NCBI GenBank assembly: GCA_900299555.1
Contig: OODV01000284.1
Span: 1-39,987, forward strand
DNA: 39,987 nucleotides
Source: an uncultured Endozoicomonas sp.
GTDB taxonomy: Bacteria; Pseudomonadota; Gammaproteobacteria; Pseudomonadales; Endozoicomonadaceae
Direction of reading: 5' to 3'
Shown in pieces: positions 26,840-35,270 of this stretch. The position numbers and the translations under genes were made by a program. The first letter of the stretch is position 1. Every line of letters begins with the position of its first letter. Under the pieces are notes generated by a model. It did no database searches. It saw only the letters and a program-made list of their open reading frames with translations, and had not been told where the DNA came from.

Positions 26840-28410
26840 GCCTGCCCCCTTTCTTGAGCCGCTTCTTGGACAACGTTTCTGTACTGAGACTGTAAGGATG
26901 ACTGAACCTGCTCTGCATCATCAAAGTGATGTCGAACACCATTAATTTCCTGATAATTCTCATGACCCTTGCCAGCAATCACAACAATGTCGCCAGCACT
27001 GGCCGCAGTGATTGCTGAATGAATTGCTTCCGATCGGTCAGCAATAACACTCATCCGCTGACGATCCTGATTAGAAACACCTTCCAGGGCATCGGTAAAA
27101 ATCTGCTCAGGATCTTCCGTTCTCGGGTTATCACTGGTGAGCACTATTTTATCCGCCCCATTAAGTGCAGCAGCCGTCATCAAGGGGCGCTTACCCCGGT
27201 CCCTGTCACCACCACAGCCATATACACAGACAATATTACTGACGCCTTGTTCGCACTCTTTTATGGAACGCTTTATTACAGAACAATGCTCTCTCAGTGA
27301 TGAGAGCACACTATCAATAGCATCAGGCGTATGAGCGTAATCCACCAGAACAAGAGGCTGGCTGCCTCCACCAAACTGCTGCATTCTGCCAGGAGGCGTA
27401 GAAATCAGGGGAATTGCAGATAAAAGGCTATCGAGCGAGTATCCCTGAACCCCCAGAGCGGCGATAACTGCCAGAAGATTTTCCAGATTGAAACGCCCCA
27501 ACAGAGCAGTGTTCAAATCACCACTTCCCCAAGGCGAATGAACGCTTGCCCTGAACCCCTGGGGAAGCGTTTGAATATTACTCAGATAGACATCTGCAGA
27601 GGCATCCTCCAGTGACCAGGTTACTATATTGCTCCCCTCAGGACAGGATGAAAGCATCAGCTCTGAGAAAGCATCATCTTTGCCAATAACGGCATAGCGG
27701 TAACTGCAGTGTGAGAATAGCTTGGCTTTAGCTATGGCGTACTCTTCCAGAGAGCCGTGGTAGTCCAGATGGTCACGACTGATATGGGTAAAAAGAGCAA
27801 CGTCAAAAGAAACCCCGGACACCCGTCCCTGGTCGAGTCCATGGGATGAGACTTCCATGGCCAGCGCCGGAACGCCTTCATCAACCAGATGACCAAGGTA
27901 TTGGTGCAAAGAAACAACATCACTGGTCGTATTTAATGAAGCCTCCATCTGGCCAGGTAAACCTCGACCAACCGTCCCCATCAAAGCGCACGGCTTCCCC
28001 TGCTGCTTAAGAATTTCAGAGACAAACCAGCAGCAGGAAGTTTTGCCATTGGTTCCTGTAACACCAATGATCGTAAGCAGTTCAGAAGGGTGCCGATAAA
28101 AGCGATCAGCAAGAGATCCAACTTTTTCCCGTAACCCGGGCACTATAAAAACAGACTCATGACCAGCAACAGAAAGCGGATCAAAACCTTCATCGTCATC
28201 GACCAGTACTGCTGCAGCGCCTTTTGACAGAGCATCTGCAATATATTTCCTGCCATCAGATTGGGCACCAGGAATCGCAATAAACAACTCGCCCCCGGTA
28301 ATCTTGCGACTATCGAGGGTCAGATGATTCAACTCCTTGTCTACCGCCACAGGAGGTAACTGCAGCCCGGCGAGTACGCCATTCAGAGTATTCTCTTTCT
28401 CAGCTGTCAT
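26836..28410 (-). CDS. murE: UDP-MurNAc-L-Ala-D-Glu--meso-diaminopimelate ligase MurE
   Basis: MurE adds the third stem residue. GVTGTNGKTSC is the ATP loop, and TSDNPRTEDP carries the DNPR motif that marks meso-diaminopimelate specificity, as expected for a Gram-negative. At 524 residues it is slightly longer than E. coli MurE (495), with an inserted segment near SVIKRSIKECEQGVSN in the C-terminal domain. AAAGG precedes the ATG, and 12 bases separate it from ftsI. Confidence 0.97.
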   Translation of the reverse strand: MTAEKENTLNGVLAGLQLPPVAVDKELNHLTLDSRKITGGELFIAIPGAQSDGRKYIADALSKGAAAVLVDDDEGFDPLSVAGHESVFIVPGLREKVGSLADRFYRHPSELLTIIGVTGTNGKTSCCWFVSEILKQQGKPCALMGTVGRGLPGQMEASLNTTSDVVSLHQYLGHLVDEGVPALAMEVSSHGLDQGRVSGVSFDVALFTHISRDHLDYHGSLEEYAIAKAKLFSHCSYRYAVIGKDDAFSELMLSSCPEGSNIVTWSLEDASADVYLSNIQTLPQGFRASVHSPWGSGDLNTALLGRFNLENLLAVIAALGVQGYSLDSLLSAIPLISTPPGRMQQFGGGSQPLVLVDYAHTPDAIDSVLSSLREHCSVIKRSIKECEQGVSNIVCVYGCGGDRDRGKRPLMTAAALNGADKIVLTSDNPRTEDPEQIFTDALEGVSNQDRQRMSVIADRSEAIHSAITAASAGDIVVIAGKGHENYQEINGVRHHFDDAEQVQSSLQSQYRNVVQEAAQERGQA

Positions 28411-28422
28411 TGCCTTTTCGCT

Positions 28423-30261
28423 TCAACCTTCTTTAAACGTAGAGACAGAAGAGACACTCGCATCTTCTGTTATTTCTTCCAACCGCAGTGCATAGGGAAT
28501 AAATGCCATGCGATGACTAGAGCTTGCAGCTACTGAATCTGCCGGCTCAACACCCAACAGGCGAAGTGCTCCAGCCGCTACTTTGGAAAATACCGGTGCA
28601 GCAGTCAGGCCTCCGTAATAGGTTTTTCCAGAGGGGTCATCAATAATCACAACCATTGCGAGCCGTGGATTATCAATAGGCGCCAAACCGGCAAACATGC
28701 CTATATAGCGATCTTTGATATAACCGTTAGGCCCAACCTTTCTGGCCGTTCCGGTTTTCCCTCCAACTTCAAACGCATCGATCATGGCTCGACCACCGGT
28801 GCCACCATGAACGACCTCGCGAAGCATTTTTCTCAGATCATCAGCAACCTGCTGATCCATTACCCGAACACCATCGGGTATCACATCACGCTTGATCAGG
28901 GATACCGGGCGCATAATCCCGCCAGCACCAAGCACCATGTAGGCCTGGGCCAGCTGCAAAGGAGTGACAGTCAAGCCATAGCCAAATGACAATGTAGCTA
29001 TCTCGATATCACTCCAGCGATCCCGGTACGGCAAATAGCCAGGATTCTCGCCAGGAAACCCTGTCCCGGAACTTTGACCCAACCCAACTCTCTGCAGCAG
29101 ATCAAGCACTTTGTCCGGACCAATAGCCAGTGCCATTTTTGAAACCCCGACATTACTGGATTTTCTCAGTACTGTGGTCACATCAATAGCACCATAATTC
29201 CTGGGATCCTTTACCTGATCCCTGCCAAGGTGCATATATCCAGGCGTCGTATTAATTACCGAATTCTTGTAAAACTGGCCAGACTCCAAAGCGGCTGCAA
29301 CGGTAAACGGCTTCAGCGTTGACCCAGGCTCAACCATATCGGTAACCACCCGATTGCGCATTTTATGCGCCTGCATGTCGGCACGGTTGTTGGGGTTGTA
29401 TGCCGGCTGATTAACCATCGCCAGTACTTCACCAGTCCTGACATCTAGCATGACCAAAGAACCTGCCTTGGCTTTATAGAGCTCAACCGCTTTTTTCAAC
29501 TCGCGGTAGGCCATATATTGCAGCCTCAGATCAATACTGAGCATTAACTCTTTGCCGGGGCTGGCGCTTTTCATCAGTTCTGCCTGACGCGCAAGCTGGC
29601 CTTTTCGATCCTTTAATACTCTTCGCTTACCTGGCTCTCCGGACAGCCAATTATCGTAGGCTAACTCAAGCCCCTCCTGCCCGGACTCATCAATATTGGT
29701 AAAGCCAACCAAATGAGCAGCAACTTCAGCCGCAGGATAGTAACGCCGATGCTCATTGATCGATTGCACCCCTGGCACCTTCAACGCCATCACCTTTGCA
29801 CCCTGTTCGGGTGTCAGCTGTCGCTTGAGGTAAATAAAGTCCCGCTTTTTTGCTACATCAACTCGGTCGGACAGCCATTTTAGAGAAACACCAAGCTCTC
29901 GAGCCAATGTCTGCCAGTGCTCACTGGCACCGTAAAGTTCTTCCGGATCTGCCCATATAGTAACGACAGGCGTACTGACAGCCAGAGGGTCACCATTACG
30001 ATCAAAAATAACCCCTCGATGGGCGGCTACCGACTCATAACGGACAGAACGTTTATCACCTTCATTTTGTAAAAAATGTCGATTCAATAGTTGTAAATCA
30101 ACAATACGATAACCAATTGCCAATCCGGCAACCAACAAAACACCCTGCACTACTTTCAGGCGCCACTTTTTCTTTAAAGTTTCGACATAACCGCGCAGCC
30201 AGCCTGCCTTCTTCTCTGAAGCAGACCGATTTTTCTGAGATACTTTCCGCCCCTGACTCAT
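28423..30261 (-). CDS. ftsI: Septal transpeptidase FtsI (PBP3)
   Basis: FtsI is the class B penicillin-binding protein that crosslinks septal peptidoglycan. A basic cytoplasmic tail (1-37) is followed by one membrane segment (about 38-56), the pedestal domain (HRGVIFDRNG) and the transpeptidase domain with Ser314 in STLK, SSN at 368-370 and KTGT at 502-505. All catalytic motifs are intact. It has 612 residues. The start overlaps ftsL by four bases (ATGA). Confidence 0.98.
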   Translation of the reverse strand: MSQGRKVSQKNRSASEKKAGWLRGYVETLKKKWRLKVVQGVLLVAGLAIGYRIVDLQLLNRHFLQNEGDKRSVRYESVAAHRGVIFDRNGDPLAVSTPVVTIWADPEELYGASEHWQTLARELGVSLKWLSDRVDVAKKRDFIYLKRQLTPEQGAKVMALKVPGVQSINEHRRYYPAAEVAAHLVGFTNIDESGQEGLELAYDNWLSGEPGKRRVLKDRKGQLARQAELMKSASPGKELMLSIDLRLQYMAYRELKKAVELYKAKAGSLVMLDVRTGEVLAMVNQPAYNPNNRADMQAHKMRNRVVTDMVEPGSTLKPFTVAAALESGQFYKNSVINTTPGYMHLGRDQVKDPRNYGAIDVTTVLRKSSNVGVSKMALAIGPDKVLDLLQRVGLGQSSGTGFPGENPGYLPYRDRWSDIEIATLSFGYGLTVTPLQLAQAYMVLGAGGIMRPVSLIKRDVIPDGVRVMDQQVADDLRKMLREVVHGGTGGRAMIDAFEVGGKTGTARKVGPNGYIKDRYIGMFAGLAPIDNPRLAMVVIIDDPSGKTYYGGLTAAPVFSKVAAGALRLLGVEPADSVAASSSHRMAFIPYALRLEEITEDASVSSVSTFKEG

Positions 30262-30569
30262 GGCAGAACCATTTCTATCTGATCAGTTTTTGGCACTTCC
30301 ATGCCCAGCTTCTCCCTGGCAACCTTTTCAATCCTTCCCGGTGATGTCAGCGTACTGTGCTCCAGAAGAAGTTTGCCCCACTCAACCTGAGCGCTGTTTC
30401 TGTTTTCAAGTTCCTGTTGAATCCGGTTATGGAGGCGTCGATTCTCGTAGGATACATATCCGACGGATAAACCAGACAACACCACCAAAACCAGCAGCAC
30501 GAGAGTTAACCCATAAGAATGGATAACTTTCATCCTGAGCAGGCGACTATCCATAAACAACGCCACCAT
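30258..30569 (-). CDS. ftsL: Cell division protein FtsL
   Basis: FtsL is a small bitopic protein that forms a coiled coil with FtsB and activates FtsWI. It has 103 residues, one membrane segment (about 18-40, GLTLVLLVLVVLSGLSVGYV) and a periplasmic helix with heptads (NRRLHNRIQQELENRNSAQ). The position between rsmH and ftsI is diagnostic. The ATG overlaps the rsmH stop as TGATG. A second ATG six codons in is a possible alternative start. Confidence 0.93.
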   Translation of the reverse strand: MVALFMDSRLLRMKVIHSYGLTLVLLVLVVLSGLSVGYVSYENRRLHNRIQQELENRNSAQVEWGKLLLEHSTLTSPGRIEKVAREKLGMEVPKTDQIEMVLP

Positions 30570-31555
30570 CAGACCAGTTTTTCTGCCACACGCATTACAG
30601 CACTTCTGGATCGGACATTTTCAGCCACTTCCTGCTTCGAAGGTTTTATGGCTTTACCCAGACTCTTAAGACGACGATTCAACTGGTCCTCTCTAACAGG
30701 CAGCCAACTGGGGTGTTCATCGCCTTTCTGGTGCTTACGAATAAAGCGTTTAACAATCCGGTCTTCCAGAGAGTGAAAGCTGATCACCACCAATCGCCCA
30801 CCTGGCTTAAGCTTCTCCAATGCGCGATCAAGGCAGAGCACCAGATCTTCAAGTTCACGATTAACATGAATTCTTATTGCCTGAAACGCACGGGTAGCAG
30901 GGTGCTTACCTTTTTCTTTGGTTGGGCAGGCAACAGCAATTATGCCTGCCAGACGCTTAGTGGTCAGAATCGGCTCAACTTCTCTCTCCCTGACAATAGC
31001 TCTTGCCATTCTGCGAGAAAACCGGTCTTCACCGTACTCCCAGATAACCCGGCTGATTTCCTGCTCTTCAGCCCTTGCCAGCCATTGGGCAGCACTTTCA
31101 CCTTCCTGATGATTCATGCGCATATCCAGTGGGCCTTCCTGCATGAAGCTAAAGCCTCTTTCAGGATCATCCAGCTGAGGAGAAGAAACCCCGAGATCCA
31201 GTAAAATACCATCTACCTGCTGCTCGCCATTCACTGAATCAACATCGGTAAATGAACCATGATGAATCGAAAACCGGGAGTCCTGCTGCCCCAGTTCATA
31301 CCCTGTCGCAATAGCAGCAGGGTCCTTATCAATTCCGATCAGCCGCCCCTGTTCTGTCAGGGAACTCAAAATCAATCGGCTGTGCCCGCCTCTACCAAAA
31401 GTACCATCGACATAAACACCAGAAGGATCAGTCAGCAATGCTTCAACAGCCTCATAAAGCAACACAGTCTTATGAGCATGGGTTTTATGCATAGGGTCAG
31501 CCACCTCTTCTTCCCGGGCCTCGCCACTGCTTTCAATACGATCTAACGATTTCAT
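30569..31555 (-). CDS. rsmH: 16S rRNA m4C1402 methyltransferase RsmH (MraW)
   Basis: RsmH methylates N4 of C1402 in the decoding centre of 16S rRNA. The SAM-binding motif [11 protein letters not shown] and the later [11 protein letters not shown] and [11 protein letters not shown] are typical. The annotated start gives 328 residues. A second ATG at 31492 ([12 protein letters not shown]) with AGGTGG 8 bases upstream would give 307, nearer to E. coli (313), so the N-terminal 21 acidic residues may not be translated. It lies 47 bases after mraZ. Confidence 0.96.
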   Translation of the reverse strand: MKSLDRIESSGEAREEEVADPMHKTHAHKTVLLYEAVEALLTDPSGVYVDGTFGRGGHSRLILSSLTEQGRLIGIDKDPAAIATGYELGQQDSRFSIHHGSFTDVDSVNGEQQVDGILLDLGVSSPQLDDPERGFSFMQEGPLDMRMNHQEGESAAQWLARAEEQEISRVIWEYGEDRFSRRMARAIVREREVEPILTTKRLAGIIAVACPTKEKGKHPATRAFQAIRIHVNRELEDLVLCLDRALEKLKPGGRLVVISFHSLEDRIVKRFIRKHQKGDEHPSWLPVREDQLNRRLKSLGKAIKPSKQEVAENVRSRSAVMRVAEKLV

Positions 31556-31602
31556 ATACTTTTCACAAAAACTGACGATTGCGGCCCTTCATAAAGAGAG
31601 CG

Positions 31603-32058
31603 TTACAAAGAAAGCGACTGCAGCTCTACCGGTATCTCTTCCGATTCACTGGCTTCTTTCAGGTATTGGTCACGGCGTTCGTTCCAGCAATGTTCATCCC
31701 AAAGCTCGAACTTCTTCCCCTGCCCCAGCAAAATACTTCGTTTTTCAAGACCTGCGTAATCACGCAACAGAGGAGGGATAAGAATTCGCCCATTACCATC
31801 CAAATCAACATCGGTGGCATGGCCAATTAAAAGCCTCTGAATCCGGCGGGTCATTGGATGAAAGCTGGCGAGTGCTTCAATCTTCTGCTGAATAAGCTCC
31901 CACTCATCCAACGGATAGATCAGCAGACAGGGCTCATCGGTATCTATCGTTGCCACCAAAGCACCATCACAGCGATCCCGCAATACCTGCCTGTAACGGG
32001 TAGGTATAGCAAGACGCCCTTTGGCATCAAGATTAATGGCATTTACACCGCGAAACAC
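31603..32058 (-). CDS. mraZ: Transcriptional regulator MraZ
   Basis: MraZ binds DNA at repeats before its own gene and represses the dcw operon in E. coli. The protein has 151 residues with two AbrB-like halves, each with the DxxxR signature: [13 protein letters not shown] near the N-terminus and [13 protein letters not shown] in the second half. The start codon is GTG, with AAGGAG 8 bases upstream. It is the first gene of the cluster. The likely operator is at 32132-32181. Confidence 0.97.
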   Translation of the reverse strand: MFRGVNAINLDAKGRLAIPTRYRQVLRDRCDGALVATIDTDEPCLLIYPLDEWELIQQKIEALASFHPMTRRIQRLLIGHATDVDLDGNGRILIPPLLRDYAGLEKRSILLGQGKKFELWDEHCWNERRDQYLKEASESEEIPVELQSLSL

Positions 32059-32131
32059 GTCGCCTTCTCCTTGGTTCCTGCATCAGGAAACCTTACGGCA
32101 CCCGTCACTTATACAACCCTTTTGAAAGCTG

Positions 32132-32181
32132 ACTCCATCCAGCCCAACCCATCCTGCCCCACATTAGTCCACTTTGCACCA
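32132..32181 (-). promoter_or_regulatory. Probable MraZ operator: five TGG boxes at 10-bp spacing
   Basis: Read on the minus strand, TGG begins five consecutive 10-base units (32181, 32171, 32161, 32151, 32141), without exception: TGGTG, TGGAC, TGGGG, TGGGT and TGGAT each followed by five bases. MraZ of E. coli binds TGGGN repeats spaced by five bases, so the fit is good. The array begins just after the predicted transcription start, as expected for autorepression. Confidence 0.8.
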
Positions 32182-32190
32182 CTAAAGCAC

Positions 32191-32219
32191 ACTATAGGAA
32201 TCTGGAAAACCCACGTCAA
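32191..32219 (-). promoter_or_regulatory. Sigma70-like promoter of mraZ and the dcw cluster
   Basis: On the minus strand TTGACG (32219-32214), a 17-base spacer and TATAGT (32196-32191) form a near-consensus promoter. Transcription would start near 32184, leaving a leader of about 125 bases that holds the TGG array. No further feature was seen in the gene-free stretch 32220-32549. Confidence 0.75.
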
Positions 32220-32551
32220 GCGGGGGATCTACCTCACCTACCCGAGGCAAGAAAATGGAATGAACGTACCGTTTATAAGTTCAGCAGCAATAAACCCCAA
32301 ATATACTGACTGCATTCAAAACAGGAGCAGCACAAATAAAGCTAAATCACCACTGTAATTAGGAAATAAGCGTTTTGGGATTAACTGGCGATATCGAAAA
32401 GGAACCTAGCAAGGAATAAATCTGAAAAGTTTAAACTGGAAAGCAATGACCCATGGCACAAAGAAAAGCGCACCTGATCACTGGCGGATGATCGGAAAAT
32501 CAGAAAACCGGAAACCAGCGCACTACTCGAAAGCAGATTTAAAAGAAAAAA

Positions 32552-32966
<415 letters not shown>

Positions 32967-32971
32967 GGAGA

Positions 32972-33000
32972 ATATTACTTGTCGAGCTTCAGTTAATCAA
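32972..33000 (-). promoter_or_regulatory. Sigma70-like promoter of rnpB
   Basis: On the minus strand TTGATT (33000-32995) and TAATAT (32977-32972) are 17 bases apart. The start would fall at about 32965, just at the first bases of helix P1. Confidence 0.65.
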
Positions 33001-33028
33001 CTGTATCTAAATATTTTTTTGCCGGATT

Positions 33029-33874
33029 TTATTCTCCGGCCTTTATACTCAAACCAAGTTCATAAAGGTCTTTTTTGCGTAACCCGGTCAAATCCGCAAC
33101 AACCGCAGCAGCCTTCTTAATAGGCAAATCGATCATTAAACGCTGCAACATCTTTTCAATGTCACGGCCTATCTCAGAGTCTTTCTTCTCTTTATAACCC
33201 TCAACCAGCACAACAAACTCTCCTCGCTGCTGATTAGAATCCGACTCCAAAATCGCTTGAACCTCAGAAACAGTGCCCGCCAGAATAGTCTCAAACGTTT
33301 TGGTAATCTCCCGGGCCAGGGCAATATATCTTTCACTACCAAGCACAGTTACCAGATCATCAAGCAGCTCCATGATACGGTGTGGAGATTCATAAACACC
33401 CCAGGTGTTAGAAAAAGCAGCCAATGACTCTATCCGCTTGCGACGACCCGCTCCTTTAGCTGGCAGGAAACCTTCGAAATAGAATCTGTCGGTCGGCAAA
33501 CCACTGACCGACAGCGCGGCAATAAATGCACAGGCTCCAGGCACTGGAACCACCCGAAAACCAGCCTCTCTCACTGACCTGACCAGATAAAAACCAGGGT
33601 CAGAAATCAACGGAGTGCCGGCATCACTGATCAGCGCTATCGTTTCCCCTGCCTGCATACGACGGACAATCATCTCTGCCTGGTGACGTTCATTATGGTC
33701 GTGACAGGGAATCAGAGGGGTATCAATACCAAAGTGATTAATCAATCGTTTGCTGTGCCGGGTATCCTCAGCCGCAATAACATCAACCTGACGAAGCACC
33801 TCTATAGCTCTGGGGGCCATATCACCCAGATTACCAATCGGTGTAGAAACAATATAAAGAAGAGAGTCAGACAT
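33029..33874 (-). CDS. rsmI: 16S rRNA 2'-O-methyltransferase RsmI
   Basis: RsmI methylates the ribose of C1402 in 16S rRNA, the same nucleotide whose base is methylated by RsmH. The tetrapyrrole-methylase fold is shown by VSTPIGNLGDMAPRA, AEDTRHSKRL, LISDAGTPLISDPG and VPGACAFIAAL. It has 281 residues, near the E. coli length (286). In E. coli rsmI is divergent and adjacent to lpoA; here an orphan ORF of 306 residues lies between them. Confidence 0.96.
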   Translation of the reverse strand: MSDSLLYIVSTPIGNLGDMAPRAIEVLRQVDVIAAEDTRHSKRLINHFGIDTPLIPCHDHNERHQAEMIVRRMQAGETIALISDAGTPLISDPGFYLVRSVREAGFRVVPVPGACAFIAALSVSGLPTDRFYFEGFLPAKGAGRRKRIESLAAFSNTWGVYESPHRIMELLDDLVTVLGSERYIALAREITKTFETILAGTVSEVQAILESDSNQQRGEFVVLVEGYKEKKDSEIGRDIEKMLQRLMIDLPIKKAAAVVADLTGLRKKDLYELGLSIKAGE

Positions 33875-33949
33875 GACAGAAAAGGACCGGTGTAATTTCT
33901 CAGGCCGTATCCTAACACTTTTTGATTATTTCAAGACGGCAAAACAGAA

Positions 33950-34001
33950 CTGATACCATATTTATTGGTATCAGGAAGACCTTTCAAGGTATTTGAAAAG
34001 G
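33950..34001 (-). terminator. Tandem hairpins, possible terminator of the C39-like gene
   Basis: Two stems lie in a row downstream of the orphan gene. CCTTTTCAA with TTGAAAGG (34001-33980) has one bulged base, and CTGATACCA with TGGTATCAG (33974-33950) is a perfect 9-bp stem with a 7-base loop. A weak T-rich stretch (TTCTGTTTTG) follows on the minus strand. They separate the orphan gene from rsmI. Confidence 0.5.
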
Positions 34002-34058
34002 TAGAACAAGGAAAAACCGCTCTAAAACAAGAGACGAATAAATGGCCTGTATTATCAG

Positions 34059-34979
34059 TTACCCACCAGAAAAAACACCAGCCCCTACTGAAACACGGCT
34101 GACACTGGGCTTAGGACAGGGTGCTTTTGCATAAGACTGCCTATCACTAACTAGTATATAAATACCATTTGGTTTCATTTCAGTCCTTGCAGAATAAGCT
34201 TCAATAGAAATGTATTTTTTCCCGTCATAAGGGTCATAGCAACTACCATCAGGCCTCTGCATAATATAATGATGACGTTTGACACCCTGACTATTGAAAA
34301 TGAAACTTCCCAAAGAATCATTAGAAACAAGAACAATCAGCCGCTCATTATTGCAAAGCTTTGGCGGTGAGGAGCGATGCACCGAACAGCGGCTTTTAAT
34401 CTCTTTCCAGCGTGAGGGATCACTGTGCCGCAAGTACCAGTCAGTCATTATTGAAGAACAATATAGACGACTATCCAACCCAAGGATCACAGCCGCATTA
34501 TTGATACCAATAGCGTCTGAGCCACCTCCATCATCCAGCCTAGTCTTCAAACTGCCTCTTTCATCAACAAGTCTCCCAGCGACACCATAAATCGCTGCTT
34601 CAGCACTGTCATCTTCAATGGACTGCCCATCAAAATTATAAAACATGTTTTCTGGAAGGCTTTTCTTTCCAAGCTCATAAGCACTTTGCCGCAAACATTG
34701 TGCACCACAACTATTCAAGTACTGTTGCTTTGGCACGGCACTAAAGTGATTTGAGTCAACTAACGCAATTTTCCTGCTTTTCAGGTAAGACTTGATAAAA
34801 ACGGCATCCCGCATTGGCCAGATACGATTAACTATATCATTCTCCGGAACAGTCACTTTCCAGCGAAAGAGCCAGTAAACAGCACCAACAAATCTACTCA
34901 ATCCTTTTCTGGTATTGAAAAAAAAGGATGCCACATCACGCCCGGAAATCTGCACAGACCCATTGCCAGTAACACTCAT
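34059..34979 (-). CDS. Orphan protein with C39-like (papain-fold) cysteine peptidase motifs, candidate effector
   Basis: This 306-residue protein has the spacing of a papain-like peptidase resembling family C39. The cysteine block is QQYLNSCGAQCLRQSAYELG (residues 85-104), with Cys91 as the likely nucleophile and Gln85/86 as the oxyanion-hole residue. The histidine block is RHHYIMQRPDGSCYDPYDG (235-253), with His237 and Asp249 completing a triad; HxxV-like followed by DPxxG is the C39 pattern. No transporter domain is fused, so it is not an ABC-exporter leader peptidase. A mildly hydrophobic stretch (30-40) and a Ser/Thr-rich N-terminus are seen, but no signal peptide. The Shine-Dalgarno GGAAGAG is good. 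It breaks the usual rsmI-lpoA pair, which suggests acquisition. The function is inferred from motifs only. Confidence 0.6.
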   Translation of the reverse strand: MSVTGNGSVQISGRDVASFFFNTRKGLSRFVGAVYWLFRWKVTVPENDIVNRIWPMRDAVFIKSYLKSRKIALVDSNHFSAVPKQQYLNSCGAQCLRQSAYELGKKSLPENMFYNFDGQSIEDDSAEAAIYGVAGRLVDERGSLKTRLDDGGGSDAIGINNAAVILGLDSRLYCSSIMTDWYLRHSDPSRWKEIKSRCSVHRSSPPKLCNNERLIVLVSNDSLGSFIFNSQGVKRHHYIMQRPDGSCYDPYDGKKYISIEAYSARTEMKPNGIYILVSDRQSYAKAPCPKPSVSRVSVGAGVFSGG

Positions 34980-35167
34980 ACTCTCTTCCCTGAAAGACTA
35001 TCGAAGCCCAACGCCTGTTGAGCACACTCAAGGAATCATATACAGCATTAAAAATCAAAAACATAACCAATCAGCAAGTACTGCTGACAAAACCTGCCAT
35101 CACACCTGCTACACCACCTATCCATATCTGAAAGCCAGGCTAAAACACGCTAAATTCAGCACCACAG

Positions 35168-35196
35168 TCGAAAATGCAATAGCTATAGCCTATAGT
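35168..35196 (+). promoter_or_regulatory. Possible promoter of lpoA
   Basis: TCGAAA (35168-35173) and TATAGT (35191-35196) are 17 bases apart, about 75 bases before the lpoA start. The -35 match is weak. Nothing else was recognised in the 34980-35270 spacer. Confidence 0.35.
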
Positions 35197-35270
35197 GTCG
35201 ATTCCATGCCCTGTGTACAATCAAAGCAATTAACGAAGACATTCCCAGAAGAGCTGGCCCACGACTTCAA

